From NCBI RefSeq assembly GCF_019649055.1, contig NW_026570255.1, positions 806,001-870,000 of the forward strand: a stretch of DNA of 64,000 nt, read 5' to 3'. Positions 1-12,233 of this stretch are shown piece after piece; positions within the stretch are counted from its first letter, which is position 1; each line of letters opens with the position of its first letter. This stretch comes from Paramacrobiotus metropolitanus. Taxonomy: Eukaryota; Tardigrada; Eutardigrada; Parachela; Macrobiotidae. The notes below the pieces were generated by a model, which saw only the letters and a list, made by a program, of their open reading frames with translations, made no database searches and was not told the origin of the DNA. The translations under genes were made by a program, and so were the position numbers.

Positions 1-99
1 TCGATGCATGCAAAATATTTGTTATCTAGCGCTTTCTCTGATTACAGTTGTGAGGAGAAGGACTTCATGTTGTCCACTGATTGGGAAACAACACCCACT

Positions 100-2719
100 A
101 TGCTCAGCCTAATGCGCTACGCTAACAGCGTGGACGTTCTCGGCGATGACGGGCTGATGCGTTACGGGCGCGTAGTTGACGTTGCGGAAGGAGGTCTCTT
201 CGTCGATCTCCTCTACCCCAACCGCCGGCGTGAGTACGTTCCATTCGACCGGCTCTTCCTACCCAGCGAGACCAGCTACCCTGCACCGTATCCCACTGAT
301 GCAGAAGAGTACTCCACTACCGTGGAAGTCTTGGTGCCGGAAACTCCCTCAGGGGTATTGATCTGGTTACCTGGGGAAACAGTAAATTTAGGGCGCAGTG
401 GGTCGTTGGACGAGTACGGTGGAGCGATCGTCCACTGGCGACGGAAGGATTCCGGATTGCCGTGCGCAGATTTCGTCCCCAACCAACGCATCCGTTGGCC
501 AAAGGAGAACGCTCTCACTCTGCGCGAAACGGGAAAAGACTGGCGTTGTTTGGCCGAAGAAGACGCTTCGATGTACGATCCCTTCCATCCGGGACCTTTC
601 GTTAAGCGCACCGTTCAGCTGGATTACGGGTTTCCCTTAATATCCAGCGAAGAAGTAGAAGAGCTCATCAAGCGACTGAATGACGGCCAACTGCGTGGCA
701 TTTCCTTTCCGTGGAAAGTTGACATTGTAGAACTCGTGGATGGTCGATTGGGTTACATTTACCAGCAGGGTTTTGAGGAATCTTCTGGAGAATATGCTCC
801 CAGGGACAGGCAAGTTCTGGTAAGCGAGAAGGGTGTATTGGTTGAAAGTGGGGTAGTTCGGAGGGGATCTACTTATAGCTTCCCCTTATACATTACCGAA
901 AAATCTGGAGTCTCGCAGTCGCCGCACAGCTGCCGCTCACATGATCCCGTTTAAAGTTGATTCTACAGCTTAAAACCGGTTTTCCGCAATATATCCGGCT
1001 GCGCACTGATTTAGAGAACTGAGAGGAAGGTATATGTGTGTTACCAGTACCAGTTACCGTCAGTATACGTTGATCGCGATATACTGGAGCCCCAAACCGG
1101 TTCTAAACAGTACAATCAACATTAAGCGGGATCATGTGAGCGGCTGCTGTGCGGCCTGACTCCAGATTCTCCGCGATGCATAAGCGGGAAACAGGAGTCC
1201 CTTTCGAAGTAGTGTATATGTACTGTGCTTTAAGGGGTCCCTGGCCAATTACCATGCGGAACTGCTGAGACTGTCCAAGTTGTTCGCCGAGGTCCCGACG
1301 GTCAACGCTGACAAGGTGCTACCCATTGAATTGTGGCAGGAAGTGTTGTCGTACCTGGACACGGTGACGCAGATGAAGCTGCGCGCGGTATGTGCAGCGT
1401 GGAATCAGATGGTCGACTCACCACCGCTTCGTGAACGCATTACGCTTAGCGACTACACTGGCTCCAAGTTCGCATTCCGCCATTATTTCCGCATGGCGAC
1501 GGTTTACAAACGTTTAAATCCGGGCACGCAACACATTGTCACGCAGTCCGACGCTGGATGTTGTACGATGAGCACCAGTGATATGGTGATGCAGAGCAAC
1601 ATGATCCGTTATGTGGCTCAGCAGTCAACTGGAATCCGATTGAGAAGTCTGTGTCTAGATCGCTTCACGCTGGAGTTGCAGGTTAACGGTGCCGCCGAGA
1701 ATTCTGGCATTGTTGAATGCGTGCAGCATCAGGCGGATCCGGCAATGGTCAACAGGATTGCCAAACACGGTTGCTATCCCTTAGATGATTTTGTTAACGT
1801 TTGCAACGCTCTGCCATGTGAAGCTGTCCTTCTGCGCAACTGCGCTGTACGACTGCTGTGTGGCTGCTATTCTCGTAAACCGATCGGCTGGGGAATGAGA
1901 CTGGTTTGTGTTAAGATCGACATCCCGGCAGCGCGACTGCCGGTTGGTCCGGATTTCCGCTGCGCGCTGTGGGATGTGTTGGAGGCGGCGCTGCCGGTAC
2001 CCAGTGAGCCGCAACAACGTGAATTCTTACTCGGATTGACATGGAAGCGGAAAGTCGAGAAGATCGTCTGCACGGTAAGATTCATAGTTACGGGCTCGTG
2101 CACCAACCGACAGCCGTTACACCTTCTGCACACATTCTCCGCACCCCGAAAGCTTTGACGAACGCTGCGTGTAACAGTGCGTTATCGTATTATTCGCAAT
2201 TACTAGTTTTTGTTACTAGTACCAGGAGTGGAACTCGCTGTGCGATTCAGGTAGCTGCACACCGACAGACGCACCAGCGTGTTTTCAACAATTGCTTCTG
2301 CATAACAAAATGTCGACGGTTTCATGATCGTGGCAAGCACGGTAGAGCTAGACATCTAAAAAACTCCACTTAATTGCGCCCTGCTTGAGAAAAGGTTTCG
2401 TGGTGCGGCGATTATGCTCTGTCCAGCAAGACGAGCCGACGACTTGTCGTTTTTTTAATGGCGCTGTCAGCCCGCTTATTCAGTGTGTACTGGGAACCTG
2501 GTCGAACTGTTTTTTTACTGTACTGTTCTCCGCCTTGAAACTCACTGCATCACGGGTATTTTTTAGGTGCTGTGCGCGCTGCAGTCAGCTGATCCGCGTC
2601 CATCGACGCATTATCGTGGGAAGAAGTGGTGCGTGGATGGCCTGCAAGATTTGCAGCTGCCAAAACTGTCGCGCGTTACTCGGAGTTTTCTCCTTAAACT
2701 GCAAGATATCGCCTGGTAG
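100..2719 (+). CDS. L1: F-box protein, subfamily A, intact three-exon gene (570 aa)
   Basis: Exons 100-819, 1235-2074 and 2567-2719, all phase 0, with GTAAGC, GTAAGA donors and AAG/TAG acceptors that recur at the same codons in every sister gene. The start ATG at 100 (MLSLMRYANS) is shared by all copies; an in-frame ATG at 67 is not conserved. Residues about 10-60 and 77-150 are beta-rich with Tudor/SH3-like spacing (MRYGRVVDV, then LFVDLL, then YGGAIVHW). The F-box starts near residue 269 (LPIELWQEVLSYLD, LRAVCAAW). Residues 310-520 are a family-specific domain with YFRMATVYKRL and FRCALWDVLEAALP. Exon 3 holds HYRGKKWCVDGLQ. Predicted role: SCF ubiquitin-ligase substrate receptor (known for F-boxes; target unknown). 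An AG|GAG acceptor-like site around 45-55 suggests a 5' UTR intron whose donor lies left of the window. Introns are 415 and 492 bp. Confidence 0.88.
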
Positions 2720-3742
2720 CCATGTCCCGTCATGTTGACGGCCTGATAGTGATGTGTCAGCATTTGATAGCGGATATGTTTTTTTGGAAGGTCACGCTTG
2801 TTTCAGGTTGCCAGTTGTTGTAAGCACTGTGACCAGTTTCGGATCAATAGTGATACAGTCATGTATGTAGAAGTTAATCGATTGTGCCTCTATCCTGTGA
2901 CTTGCATAATAATGTTTTACATTAGTAAGGCGTGCTTTAGCTGGCTTCGCCCACTCGGGTAGCCAGCTTTCATTACATATTTTAGTATCGATAGAAAATT
3001 CAAATAAATCAAACCGCTGACGTCCCGACAAGGGAACGCACCTCTGATGCGATCAGCATGACCTTTGATTGATTCAGACTTCGTTTTTTTCACGCTCTGT
3101 ACGTGATATTGCCTAACCCACTTTATACAGATGTTTCTTGTGGTGTTTTGTTGGAATGATAACGACTGCAAAGATTACTGAAAGCCGCAAGAATTATTTG
3201 TCTTATGTTGGTGTGAGGTATTATGTAAATGAACATGAAACCATTATTCGCGGGTGTCGCAAAAGAACAGACTTTTGTTATCCTTCAACGCTTCAAGACC
3301 AAGGAACGTTTAATCATTTTGCCCGGATTCCCGCCTCTCGCCGTTCACGCCAATGTTCTGACGTTCTACTTAACTACTTCGACTGCTGCAGAATGCAGCA
3401 GAACCCTCTTAATGAGGAGAGTGTTACAAACTTTATTAGTGACCTTCTGCCAAGTTGCCAACCTCATTTTGCTACGCTCAGCGGCTGACTATCAGCTATA
3501 CGAAAAGCTTGCTACTATAGAAAAAAAAAGGTCTTAGGTGGTTAACATGGACTGTTTTCTTACTACGAGTACAGGGCTCGTTTCTAGATTTCGTGCACGC
3601 AATGTATTTGGCGCTGGTATTTACAGATACGTGAAGGTGGAGCAACTATATAGGCATGTTCGCTCGGCACAGCGAAATGCGGGCTCCTGTTGGTATACGT
3701 GATGAATGGAAATCGAAATGTCACTACAGATGCTCAGTCAGC
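2720..3742 (+). repeat. 3' flank of L1, inverted copy of 40166-41156
   Basis: About 1 kb downstream of the L1 stop matches, in reverse complement, the DNA downstream of L8. Shared landmarks include the ATGTTTTTTTGGAAG stretch near 2777, the run of about 20 bases around 3670 beginning GCGGGCTCCTGTTGG, and CACTACAGATGCTCA at 3722. Short reading frames here (for example 3229-3537) match only the opposite copy at DNA level and have no family signature, so I do not call a gene. A shorter part also recurs downstream of L11 near 53926-54050. This marks the extent of the duplicated block that carried gene plus 3' flank. Confidence 0.7.
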
Positions 3743-4341
3743 AGTGTTCTCGGTTCGTTGAGACCAGGCGGCCGTTACGCTAGGTCTACGAAACGGCGGG
3801 AAGCTCCTGTTGATAGCACAAAATTAGTAAAGAGAACTGTAAGTTTACTGGTAACAAACTTATTCGTTCGATCGCGGCCCTGAGTGCTTCTATATGAAAG
3901 TGCGGATTACTGAAAATACCGGTTTGCTGAACGTCAAGTTAGGGCTTTCTTTTGAATGACTGGGTTTGCGAATCGAATACAAAGTTTACGTACAGTGAAC
4001 TGTGGATGTTTTGTTACGCGCGATTTTAAAACAATGTGACTTGTTAGGCGGAGAACGATGTTTGATCATTATTATTTTCCGTTAGCCTGATGTTGCAGCC
4101 TATAACGATGATGTTGAAGCTTGCGCGGCAGAACAATCGGTAAACGTGCCCGAATTATTGCTCTGCGCGCTGACAACGACAGGGAAGAGAACCACACTGT
4201 TAAATCCCGAGTATAAGTACACAATAGTAACACCACCAAATATTTCAAGTTAATAATTTGTCGTGTAAGAAATACACGTTTCAGCAGTCGCCCCAACAGG
4301 ATGTCGGATGTTTCAGCGAATAACAATGGAAACAGATCCGT
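3743..4341. other. Intergenic DNA before L2, nothing recognised
   Basis: About 600 bp between the L1 3' flank and the L2 upstream element. I see no coding exon, RNA gene or mobile element. It presumably holds the end of the L1 transcription unit and distal L2 upstream sequence. Confidence 0.5.
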
Positions 4342-4430
4342 AGTCGCATTCAGTCGGACGCGCAACCGGCTGCTGCACAGGAGTGACTTTCAACATCCTT
4401 GTGTGCAAACTTATATCAAGGCCATGGAGT
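4342..4430 (+). promoter_or_regulatory. Subfamily B upstream element (L2 copy)
   Basis: A block about 250 bp before the L2 ATG is conserved before all three subfamily B genes. Its core is GCGCAACCGGCTGC (near 4360), followed by a TTTCAACATCC / TTGTGTGCAA segment. The matching positions are about 32146 (before L7) and 61576 (before L13, core GCGCAACAGGCTGC). Inverted orphan copies lie at 12050-12140 and 19345-19432. Position and conservation suggest a promoter or transcription-start region; the sequence alone does not prove it. Confidence 0.55.
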
Positions 4431-4605
4431 ACGCTGCGTTTTGGCGTTACTGTCAATTGTCATTACAACCTTTAACGCACTGCTGGCAAGTGGATTAAAT
4501 TTTTAAGCTGTTATCGAACTTGTGTGAGAATTATTAGAGGACCGGTGTCCATGCAGTGCTTAATGGCGCAGGTCTTTCCTTCCGTTTGTTTTATCTCACT
4601 TATTC

Positions 4606-6692
4606 ATGATGCCTGGGGGACTGCGCAGTGCAAATCGCGTGGACATTCTCGGCGAGGACGAGATAATGCGGTACGGGCGCGTAACGGATGTGACGGACAG
4701 CGGCCTCTTCGTCGACCTGTTGTGTGCTAACCAGCGCCATGTGCCGGTGTCGTTCAATAGCGCTTACCTCCGCGCTCCAATGAGAGAAGAAGAGCTGCTA
4801 TCTCAGTTTGCCAAAGATTCCACTATCCCTGTACAGCTGTTAGTCCAGAATACGCAGTCTGGTGCTTGGGAGTGGGTTCCCGGCGAAGCTATCCGCATTG
4901 GCCGCGGAGTGCCCTTGCAGCGCTACGGGGGCGCGGTGGTGTACTGGAACCGTGGCAACACTGAAGCGGTCTCACACGATTTCCTACCGATGGAACGCAT
5001 CGGTTCGCCGGATTCTGCGACGCGGACAGGCGGATTTGCGCGCATTGAACCTGGAACCTATGCCAGGCACACTCAGCTGCTGGGTAAGGGTCAACTTAAC
5101 AATTTTGAACCGTATTTGCAACCATTGAAATTTCTGAATAGTTTTTTTGAAAAAAATGTTGCAAACGTTGAAAACCTACGAGTGTTTATCTAATACGTTT
5201 TTTCGCAAAGTTGCCGTGTGCCAGTCTTTAAGGCTTAAATCAGAAAATGTGGAATTTACCATTTTGATTAAATTTTAGCGCGTATAATCATTTGTTTTGG
5301 CACGCTGAGTTGATTAGCGTTCATAAGTCTAAATCTGGAACGTTTTTTTGCAGGCGAACAAATGGGCGGTGAACTAAACTCGCTATCCACTAAAGAGAAG
5401 CACGCCGTTATCAAACGTCTAGACGGGCACGGATTGATTCTAGGGGGGCGGATGGTTACACCCGTGAATTTGTGAATTTCGTCAACGGGACTTTGGTACA
5501 TATTATTTCGCGTGCGGTGGTTTTCGAAACGCCTGAGGATCTCTTGCCGCTATGGGTGAGAAAGATTTTTCTGATTTGCAAATCGATTCATTTACAGTCA
5601 TGTATCTCTGCAGAACACAACCTCGCAATGCATCGCGCAAGTTGTCGGAATGCGTGGACTGGTAGGGGACGGTACGCATGCATCATTGGACGACTTCCCA
5701 ATGGACCTGTGGCTGGAAGTTTTCTCATGTTTGGACACGGTAACGCAGACTAAACTACGCATTGTGTGTTCAGCTTGGGACGATATGATGGACCCGTTCA
5801 CTCCGGGCAACTGCGTTTCCATTGGGTTCGGCAATCCTACGGATTCTCCTTATACGACGTTTGTTCATCTGGCGACAATTTATAAGGGACTGCATTCTGG
5901 CATAAAGTGTGTGATTCTTATGGGGATCGGACAGCGGGTACCGTTCCCAATGCTTGAGTTATTCTCCCTGAGTGACATGTTCCTCTTTGTATCCCAGCAA
6001 GACCGTGACATCGGTTTGAAAGTTCTGGTGTTGAAAAACTTTGACATGCAGATGCATATTAGTTTTGCCACCGACGATGTGAATAGTCCTGAATGTATGC
6101 TGGATAAGTCCAGCACGGCGCTCTTACAAACCACGTGGAGTTCAGAAACCGGCTTCTACCGGCTGCGGGATTTTATCGCAGGATGCGATGGGCTATCTTG
6201 CGATGTTCTCTTTCCAAACTGTGGCATTCATATATTCTTTGATTATGTTGTGGGAACGGACACATTATCGATTCACATCGGAGTAAATGTCCCGCTTCTG
6301 AAAGTTCGCAAGGGAAGCGACCTCTCCTGTGGCGTGTGGGATGCTATTGAGTCGACGCTGCTTCCTTTGTCCGATACTCAGATGAAAGAGCTCGTCCAGC
6401 GACATGAAATTTTTGGTGGTTTTTACTCCTACAGAAGAATTTTGGCAAAGGTACAGTACTCATTTACAGAATAAAGCGCCTTCTATGTATTCCCGGTTGG
6501 AATTAATGCTGGACTGCGGTTAATTTACAGATGTTGTGCTCGGTGCAGTCAGCTGATCCGCGTCCGTCCTCGCATTACCGCGGGAAGCAATGGTGCATCG
6601 ACGGCATTAAAGGTTTACAGTTGAAGAACCTATCGCAGCTTTCTCTTCACTTTCTGAGACAGCTGCAGCGTGGCCGCTCATGGGCCCGATAG
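4606..6692 (+). pseudogene. L2: F-box protein, subfamily B, frameshifted by an 8-bp duplication
   Basis: Four exons: 4606-5083 (phase 1 end), 5354-5555, 5614-6450 and 6531-6692. The plan equals L7, with the subfamily A first exon split in two by an intron. The N-terminal region shows VDILGEDEIMRYGRV; the F-box is in exon 3 (FPMDLWLEVFSCLD, LRIVCSAW); exon 4 ends with HYRGKQWCIDG. Exon 2 contains GTGAATTT twice in a row (5464-5471 and 5472-5479). Read through, this gives a TGA stop after VNL. Counting the repeat once, all phases close and the length matches L7 (about 556 versus 548 aa). All splice signals are intact, so the lesion looks recent. The alternatives are an assembly error at this point or a truncated product. 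Confidence 0.8.
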
Positions 6693-9600
6693 ACCGTTAT
6701 GTGGTGATTTCAGCCCGTGGATTTCGTTCTCGTTGTTCATTCCGTTATTATTTTTGGATGCCGCTACTGTTAGAGTTGTATTTTAGCGTTCGACGAATTC
6801 TACTTCATCTGCTGAATCTCGGTATTTACTGTTTATTCAAGTTCTTATATTTCATTTTTTTACTTCAGTCGTCGTTTCGTTGGCCCAGAAGTTTGTTTTT
6901 TTACGGTGAATTGTGAATAAAATTTTACGTTGGTTTTGGCTTGGCGTTTCTACCAGTTGGCTTCTGACGTTTGTGGAGACTCTAACTCGTTCATTAGGTC
7001 GAACTATTGGCATCCCGTTTTTATGCGTTTATTCCACACAAAAACATTTTTTACAATAGTAAACAGAATCTGACGCATTAGTTTGACCGTCGGTTTCTCA
7101 CATACTCACAAAAATATGTAAATTAGGTATGTACTACGCATGTTATCTGCCGGTTTGCCTGATCGGCGAAAGACGAGGAAGGAGCGGATGCGGACGGGAT
7201 AGTCCTTTTGGATAATTACACCAGGGCGTTCAACATTTTACCGACAGCGACAGTTTACCGACAGCGAGTGGCGACGACTGTGAATGCTTGATAAACTTAG
7301 GAGTAAGTATTCACTGTTGAAAAAAATCCGGGAGGAAGTTCCATCACTTCCATTTAGGAACGCCAGCTGTGAGTGGTAGTTTACCTCCTAAATATTTCAA
7401 AGCCGGCAGTGCAATGTCTAAGACAAATCTGACGCCTAGAAAATATGACCGGAAAGCATACCAGAGGTCTAATCTTTTGTCTTTTCGAAAGGGTGAGCTC
7501 ATAGCTTTTCACAATAATAAGTGCAAGCTTTAAATATTTGAAAAGGGTGTCTTTAAAACAGAGCGCAAAAGAAACGGCTTTTAACAACATAGGTTGACCG
7601 TTAGTGTTCGTCAGTGTGAAGGCGATTGCTCTGAATTACAGTACGTAACCAATGTTTTCCGTTGGACGGAGTGTTGACTACAGTAGCGATTTTTTCAAGC
7701 TTGAATTTCTGTGTTCTGTTGCAGTCGACACTGCTACACTTGTCTAAACAAGGACGCAATGACAAACTTTAGGTACTGAAATTTTTTGACGTCTTGTCTA
7801 CAGTTTGTACAGATACGCGCGATAGTATCTCACTCTTTGAGTTTTGACTTCGCGGCGCGAAGTTCGCGCGAGAATTTTTCGTGGCAACTAAGCAACAAAG
7901 ATTCCGAAACCAATAGGCATATTCAAACAACCAATGATAACGTTCACGTCGGCTTCCGTTGTGGTAAAATTATGGTTATAGTAACACATGTCATTCTGCG
8001 CGAGTTGGTCCTTGAAATCTAGGAGATCTCAGTGTTCCTGTTTCCCTTATTTCAAGGAACCACTTGCGAAAGTCTTCGTCTCTGGTGTAATTTGCGTTCT
8101 GATTCTGCTTGCACAGCAAAAGGTCTTAGGCGTAAGCAGACGCATAAACTAGGCAATTATTTGCTACTGGCTGATTGCGCGTACATCGGAACGTCTTCTA
8201 TGAACACCCGTCTCATCGAATCGGGATAAGCAAACAAGAAAAAGCTGTTGTTTTTGTACATCCGTTAAAATCTGTCCAGTCAAGCAGAACACTGTATTCG
8301 GACGACTCCGGGCATTGCAAATCGTACATAGCGCACATGCAGTGATTGTCACTATTATAAAGTGGTTGGACGACCTTTCGTCCATGAATGCGCAGATGAA
8401 ACTTGACTGTATCTGAACACTGGCGGTCGCTTTCAAAGTGCGAGCTCTGCCGGAAGATATCAGTCCGCTTTTGTTATACAAAACAACAAAAGGGAGTACT
8501 TGGTATACAAGGAGCGTTCCTACATTGAATAAGTGCATCAACAACCGACTGACACTTCAAAACACAGAACTGCGACAGAAGAAGGCTTACTGTGTACAAA
8601 CTAAGAACGCAATCAAGCAGATCCGTTGTCGGACTAGTAAAGCAGTCGTTAGCAAATTGTTGATGACGGTTAAACAGCTGTAACGTTAGTGCAGTATCTG
8701 CAGTCGTTCGATGGAGTAACTTATTCCGGAAGTATCGTGTACAAAAAATAATAAACATGTGCAAGTCTTGTTCGATAAACAACGCTTTGAGGTGCACATT
8801 GCAGTGCCCGATAACTTGGTGCAATCGAGAGGGCCTGCCAATTGCGCAGCTTTATCGAGTAATTTCCGTGGTACCGAAAGATCATTATTTTATTTTAGGC
8901 CTGGAATTAGGAAGCCAACGTTATGAGGCTGCGTTCAATAAAACCTGGAAAGAAGTTATGGGGTGGATTAGATAACGCTCAATTACAGTATACGTAGTTA
9001 TTACGTACTACGAGTTGGAGATATGCAAAATAGGTCTTCACAAAATAAATACAAAGATGTTACCGATTAACACTGTGTACTCACTTCCGTTGCGAAGATA
9101 AGTTTTCCAGTTTACCCTGGCAAAAATTTCGCTAATTTTGAATAGTTTGTTGGAAGGGCGAATAAGTTAGTGAGTAAAGGCATCAGTCTCAAGATTATTG
9201 ATCGGATTTCCCCAACTATCGGAAAAATGTTTGCCCTGTTACAGGTGGCAAGCAACCGCGGACTTAATTCACGTAATTCCGCGATTCAACACCAACCGAA
9301 CTTCAAACATTTTTAGTGGGTGGCCGGAATACAACAAAGAAAAAATGTGACCTTCCAAAATTGCTACCTATTACTGGGTAATAATTAAAAACCACAAATG
9401 TGCCTACACCAAGGGTTTTCTCACTGCGGGAATCGAAAACAAGGCTTTAATACTGCACATGAATTTTAAAATATGAGTGCACCTGCATTAATTTTACGGC
9501 ATGAATATCTTTTATCTGTCTGTGCACACAGATTAGTATACTAACGGCTTTTTTCGTGGCAAAGGCAAAGGTAAAAGTAAAGCTGAAAATGGCAGACTGA

Positions 9601-9974
9601 AACGGCAAAGGCAAATGGACGGCAAGGGCGAAGTTGGCCGACCCAGATTCGATTAATACTAACTATGTAGTAAGTACACCTATCAAAATAATACTTACGG
9701 GCATCAATTCCAGTGCAGTACCATAGATCAATGAGCGTCAGAAAATCAAGGGGAAGAGGAGATTAACCTTTGTTCCGTAAGCAACTTTTATTCCTTGCGC
9801 TCGGGATCGAGCATGTAGTTGACCTTTAAGTTTAAGCTTGACAGCGTCATGTAGTACGATATAAGATCATTGATGGATTATGTTTCTCCATCTGTTCTTT
9901 TTGCTGCATGCACGCAACTATGCTGTAAAAGTGTATGCTCAGCCAAACTGCGCGAAGTCTGCTAATGGTGCAAA
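6693..9974. other. Gene-free left part of unit A
   Basis: About 3.3 kb of AT-rich DNA downstream of L2. An AATAAA at 6916-6921 could serve as the L2 polyadenylation signal. Short oddities are a duplicated ACCGACAGCGA motif near 7240-7270 and a purine-rich GGCAAAGGCAAAGG run near 9560. Many short reading frames exist on both strands, but none carries a recognisable domain, splice-consistent structure or family similarity. Confidence 0.6.
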
Positions 9975-10345
9975 ATGTGGCCGGTCAGCACTAAGAAGGA
10001 CAACGCCGTTCTCTACGACGCGGTGTCCCGCGCATGGAAGCGTTAACCCAAGAACAAAGTGGTTGCCGGCGACCGAAGCACTGCATGGTCGGCGAACACG
10101 AGGAGATGCTGGAAGAGCAGTTGACCGCCATGCAGCGTGTGACCGGACTGTGTCATCTACGTACCAACTTCGAGCTGACAGTCAAAAATGGAGCACTCCG
10201 ATCTCAAGATCTGGTATCGCATTTCCTGCGGGTGATGAAGGCGGTGCTGGAGATAGAGTGCCGAGAGAAGGAATTGATGGCAAACAAATTCGCGATGCTG
10301 GAGCCTTGGGGGGGGGGGCGGTTCCCCGGTACAGTGTCAAGCTAA
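9975..10345 (+). pseudogene. Fragment of an unrecognised non-F-box gene (unit A copy)
   Basis: From the ATG at 9975 one frame reads MWPVSTKKDN, then DAVSRAWKR and a stop. The frame opened at 10034 continues with VGEHEEMLEEQL, CHLRTNFELTVKNG and a helix-like stretch ending ECREKELMANKF. The same order of motifs (SRAWK, VGE/FGED, LE-Q, LR-T) occurs in the minus-strand frame at 35986-36276, so these are diverged copies of one exon. An 11-base G run near 10308 breaks the frame relative to unit B, whose run is 8. I do not recognise the family. A decayed gene fragment is likeliest. Confidence 0.45.
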
Positions 10346-12049
10346 AGCTCCAGTCAGCGCATTGGGTTCCCGATTCATGTGGAGAGGTTGCCGCAGCATG
10401 GAGCTCATAGAGCATAACGCAGAGATCCGCGGGTGTTTGTGTTTCAGGGTCGACACATTTGATAAATTTGTCATTCTGTCATTACAAATTTTGAAATATC
10501 GACCGGTGTTACTCGATGGCTATGGAAGTTTGCAGTGTTGCACGGACATTCTTCATACTGTACAAGTATGTGCTTACAATAACGCACGATTCGTTTACAA
10601 GCGACTGCACGAAGCTGCCCCGTGCTCTATCTTAAACGGACATAGTACTTTGCAGTTCTTAAACTGTAATAACCTTTATTTAACTGGAAATGGTATGAAA
10701 TTTCTACCACAGTAAGGCTTTTGATCGAGAATTCTGGTTCGTCAAACCGATTCAAAAAATGGTTTAAAAGCAGAATAGTGAACTGCCGCAGATGTTTAGA
10801 TGTACTGGCAGAAAAGTGTCCAAAACGGCAGGAAATTCGCAAACCTTTGCGAGAAAGGTAGATGAACTGTGACAGAAAGCCCAGTAGATGAACTGTGGCA
10901 GTAAGTGCCGACAGAAAATCAGATGAATTTCTGCATAGATTTAGTTGATCTTTGAGACAACGCTAAATGTGCCGCAGAAGTACTGCTAACCTTTGGCAAA
11001 AAGGTATAGAACCCATTCTTCTTTCTGCATATTTTCGGCTGAATAGTCGACGTACCGGTAGAATGGTGGATGATTTGTGGCATGACCTATTTTACGACTC
11101 ATACAACTTTTGCCGGCTTTCGGCAAAAGGTCAATGCAGTTTCGCTATAATATATAAATGTCCCCAATCCACCCATCCGGCATTTCCTTCCTCTAGGCCA
11201 CATACGCTATCCGAGCCAAGTGGTGCGGTGGTTACTTTTCTATCAGTTGAAATCGAGATTCATGCAGAATGTCTCCGAAAGCGCCTACAAACGTACTTAT
11301 TGTGCAAATTACAAGGAATAACACAACAATAAAATATGTCTATTAATATGTTTATTTTTCATTATTACGAGTTTGGTAATCGAAAGTTGGTATATCATAA
11401 TATTACGCTGGCATGTTACTAAGTCTGCTCGGCCACGGATCGGGATAAGGTGGTTAACGTTAATTGATACGCTTTGTAATGTGGTTGGAAGCGTTTTGGT
11501 AGCATTTCGGGAATCTGGGTTACCTCGATCTTTTCGCCGACTCTCAATGAAGCTGTTGGTGGCGTTTTCATTTTCAAAAGTAGCACTAAGAACATTTGCG
11601 GTAGGGAACATCAATCACTTCCTGCCTTTTCCAGACTCTGCTGTCAAAATGCTTTGCTTTGCTGTTCAATCTGGGAAGGGAAAATTGTTTACGTTTGCAG
11701 TGTCCTTCGCATTTCGTCAACTCAACAAGCTTTTCGTCAACTCAACAAGCTTTTTGCGGCTAGCTGACAAGTAATGGCGGGAATCGGAATCTCCCTCAAA
11801 CGGTAGAATGTATTTGTATGCGGTAGAAATGTTAGCACAGAACCAAAACAACAGTTTATTTCGAAATTCACCGTGAATATACCTAAAACTCGAGGTCAGC
11901 ATTTCACCAGATTTCACATTCAACAAGACGGATGTTACAACGGAAAGAAACATATTACAACACTGCCTCATTCAAAGAAAAAAAACAGCAAAAAAGAACG
12001 TATGGGCTAAAAGAAAAAGCAAATATTGCAATGACAGTACCGCTAAAAC
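10346..12049. other. Gene-free right part of unit A
   Basis: AT-rich sequence without recognisable genes. It contains a short tandem duplication (CGTCAACTCAACAAGCTTT twice, near 11716-11755) and a duplicated AGATGAACTGTG motif near 10860-10895. The same sequence recurs in unit B. Confidence 0.55.
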
Positions 12050-12140
12050 GCTGCGTACTCCATGAACTTGATCTAAGTTTGCACACAAAGATGTTGAAAG
12101 TCACTCCTGTTCAGCAGCCGGTTGCGCGTCCGACTGAATG
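12050..12140 (-). promoter_or_regulatory. Orphan inverted subfamily B upstream element (unit A)
   Basis: The reverse complement of this stretch matches the element before L2: core GCGCAACCGGCTGC (12114-12127 on the minus strand), the CATTCAGTCGGACGC lead-in, the GTGACTTTCAACATC segment and the CATGGAGTACGC end. No subfamily B gene follows in this direction; the element abuts the 3' flank of L3. It is probably a breakpoint remnant of an earlier rearrangement. Confidence 0.6.
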
Positions 12141-12233
12141 CAGCCTGAAACTGCAGCGTGACCTTTGCAAAAAAACATATGCGCCATCAAATGCAGACAC
12201 ATCTGTAAGGCCGCTAACATGACGGGAACACGA

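Noticed and set aside
2041-2373. Open frame overlapping the end of L1 exon 2 and intron 2, also present at L3 and L4
   Set aside because: It crosses the conserved GTAAGA donor, is out of frame with the gene and follows the copied DNA only.
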